Positions 32,028 through 32,819 of a stretch of DNA of 32,819 bases are shown in pieces. How positions within the stretch are numbered: the stretch's first letter is position 1; the number at the start of each line of letters is the position of its first letter. Source of the stretch: Henriciella sp. (lineage in GTDB: Bacteria > Pseudomonadota > Alphaproteobacteria > Caulobacterales > Hyphomonadaceae). Both the position numbers and the translations under genes were made by a program. The notes beneath the pieces were generated by a model that was not told the origin of the DNA, did no database searches, and was given only the letters and a program-made list of their open reading frames with translations. The stretch is from positions 1 through 32,819 of the forward strand of contig JALUWJ010000268.1 in the NCBI GenBank assembly GCA_027019605.1, given 5' to 3'.

Positions 32028-32537
32028 ATGTCTACATCAACAGCCGTCCTCGCAGGTCAGTCCGCAGAGCAACTCAGCGCTTTGTCAAACAAGCTGACCG
32101 GCATTGGCCGCCACAGTCTCAGATTCTCAATTGCAGGGGTCTTGGGCTGGATCGGCGCGATGAAATTCACCGCCTATGAAGCTGGCGCGATTGAAGGCTT
32201 GGTTGCGTCCAGCCCGTTCACCAGCTGGCTATATAGTGTGACCAGTGTTCAGGGGGCCTCTAACCTGATCGGTTCGATTGAGATTCTGACCGCGATCGCT
32301 CTGGTCGCAGGCCTCAAATTTGCCCGCGTTGGATTGCTCGGTGCGCTCGCCGCAGCCTTTACCTTCCTGTTGACCTTCAGCTTCCTGCTGACCGCGCCAG
32401 GTTGGGAACAAAGCTTGGGCGGTTTCCCGGCTCTGTCCGTCGTGCCGGGTCAGTTCCTGCTCAAAGACGCCGTGCTGCTGGCGGGCGCTTTGTTCCTCGC
32501 TGGAAAAGAACTGGGTCGCATCGCCGACGATGCCTAA
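32028..32537 (+). CDS. DUF417 (YkgB/RclC) family inner membrane protein
   Basis: 169 residues with four hydrophobic segments. Family features are LRFSIAGVLGWIGAMKFTAYEAGAIEGLVASSPF near residues 31-64, TSWLYSV, LIGSIEILTAIALVAG, TFLLTFSFLLTAPGWE and VPGQFLLKDAVLLAGALFLAG. RclC, the E. coli member, belongs to the reactive-chlorine resistance operon rclABC. AAGGA precedes the ATG. It heads an operon with a mini-protein and a glutaredoxin, all under a cysteine-containing TetR regulator, which supports a redox-stress role. Confidence 0.9.
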   Translation: MSTSTAVLAGQSAEQLSALSNKLTGIGRHSLRFSIAGVLGWIGAMKFTAYEAGAIEGLVASSPFTSWLYSVTSVQGASNLIGSIEILTAIALVAGLKFARVGLLGALAAAFTFLLTFSFLLTAPGWEQSLGGFPALSVVPGQFLLKDAVLLAGALFLAGKELGRIADDA

Positions 32538-32554
32538 CGCCACATCACCAAGCC

Positions 32555-32582
32555 GCGTAGATCGCTGATTGGCGATCTGCGC
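32555..32582 (+). other. Intercistronic hairpin between DUF417 and the mini-protein gene
   Basis: Arms 32555-32565 and 32572-32582 (GCGTAGATCGC/GCGATCTGCGC, one T-G wobble) with a 6-base loop and no T tract. It may reduce or stabilise the downstream part of the transcript. Confidence 0.6.
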
Positions 32583-32604
32583 GCGCGCCAAGAAGGATCA
32601 TCCC

Positions 32605-32715
32605 ATGACCAATGCTACGACGATTTCCCGCTTCATCACGCTCGGCCTGTTGGCCGCCCTCACGGGTGTGATCTGGACCATCGCGCTCGCGCAGCAACCA
32701 TCGCTCTTCGCCTAG
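32605..32715 (+). CDS. 36-residue single-helix membrane mini-protein
   Basis: The sequence starts MTNATTISRFITLGLLAALT, then continues GVIWTIALAQQPSLFA, giving one transmembrane helix. AAGGA lies upstream of the ATG with good spacing. It sits between the DUF417 and glutaredoxin genes on the same strand. No family is recognised; it may be a small subunit of the DUF417 protein or of the stress response. Confidence 0.6.
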   Translation: MTNATTISRFITLGLLAALTGVIWTIALAQQPSLFA

Positions 32716-32753
32716 CGACAGATACGCCTCATCAAATCGAAAGGATCGCGCTT

Positions 32754-32819
32754 ATGCCCCATATCCTCCTCTACACCATGGATCATTGCCCATACTGCAA
32801 ACGTGCCAAAGCTCTGTTG
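32754..32819 (+). CDS. Glutaredoxin, 3' end beyond window
   Basis: The first 22 codons read MPHILLYTMDHCPYCKRAKA plus Leu-Leu, with the CPYC active site of class I (GrxC-type) glutaredoxins. AAAGGA is upstream. The gene continues past the right edge. It would reduce disulfides or glutathione mixed disulfides and fits the redox theme of the preceding genes. Confidence 0.88.
   Translation, partial: MPHILLYTMDHCPYCKRAKALL

Overview
This is a stretch of ordinary chromosome from an alphaproteobacterium with a Caulobacter-type cell-cycle circuit. The anchor is a full-length CtrA response regulator (28482-29183, minus) that ends in Ala-Ala, with several GANTC (CcrM) sites in its upstream region and flhG and flhF directly upstream. 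Together with fatty-acid, SDR and TauD genes and moderate-to-high G+C, this suggests a marine Hyphomonadaceae/Maricaulales-like organism. That placement is inference; no rRNA is present. I saw no tRNA, CRISPR array, prophage, IS transposase or integrase.

Layout. 1-1502 (+): the 3' part of a heme-dependent oxidative N-demethylase-like gene (DUF3445), a DUF4188 gene and an EVE-domain gene. 1499-2206 (-): an exported, possibly outer-membrane protein. 2416-3405 (+): an acidic-repeat, single-pass protein with a FliL-like C-terminal domain. 3410-4632 (-): an Asp/Glu racemase coupled to a GmhB-like phosphatase. 4756-5031 (+): a small glycine-zipper protein with a strong terminator. 5083-9863 (-): an MFS exporter coupled to an EamA transporter, a PBP1A-type peptidoglycan synthase and a secreted thioredoxin-like protein. 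9927-12275 (-): purB and ispH. 12402-15805 (+): a lipoprotein, argS, an unknown 141-residue protein and a small hotdog-like protein. 15816-16667 (-): a dienoyl-CoA isomerase-like crotonase. 16805-18834 (+): a DUF4197 lipoprotein, an alpha/beta hydrolase and a small exported protein. 18831-20727 (-): a GNAT enzyme, a double-hotdog thioesterase and a Zur-like regulator. 20942-21616 (+): OmpW. 21680-24522 (-): SDR, SDR and acyl-CoA dehydrogenase. 24618-25280 (+): rhomboid protease. 25255-26807 (-): a NrtR-like Nudix/winged-helix protein coupled to a YfbR-like HD phosphohydrolase. 26959-27102 (+): a small membrane protein. 27258-28106 (-): a TauD-family dioxygenase, flanked by two inverted copies of a roughly 83-bp palindromic repeat. 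28482-31148 (-): ctrA, flhG, flhF. 31310-32819: a TetR regulator (-) divergent from a DUF417/RclC-like membrane protein, a 36-residue mini-protein and the start of a glutaredoxin gene (+).

How genes work together. Several pairs share ATGA-type overlaps (gmhB-like/racemase, EamA/MFS, Zur/thioesterase, SDR/SDR, HD/Nudix), so their translation is probably coupled. The most interesting candidates are: the right-edge redox module, with a two-cysteine TetR and twin 18-bp operator-like sites; a FlhF whose GTPase motifs are degenerate; a GNAT gene whose natural N-terminus is encoded but only an ATA codon is available to start it; and a Nudix-degenerate NrtR-like protein coupled to a nucleotidase. No large, obviously new multi-gene defence or biosynthetic system is visible.
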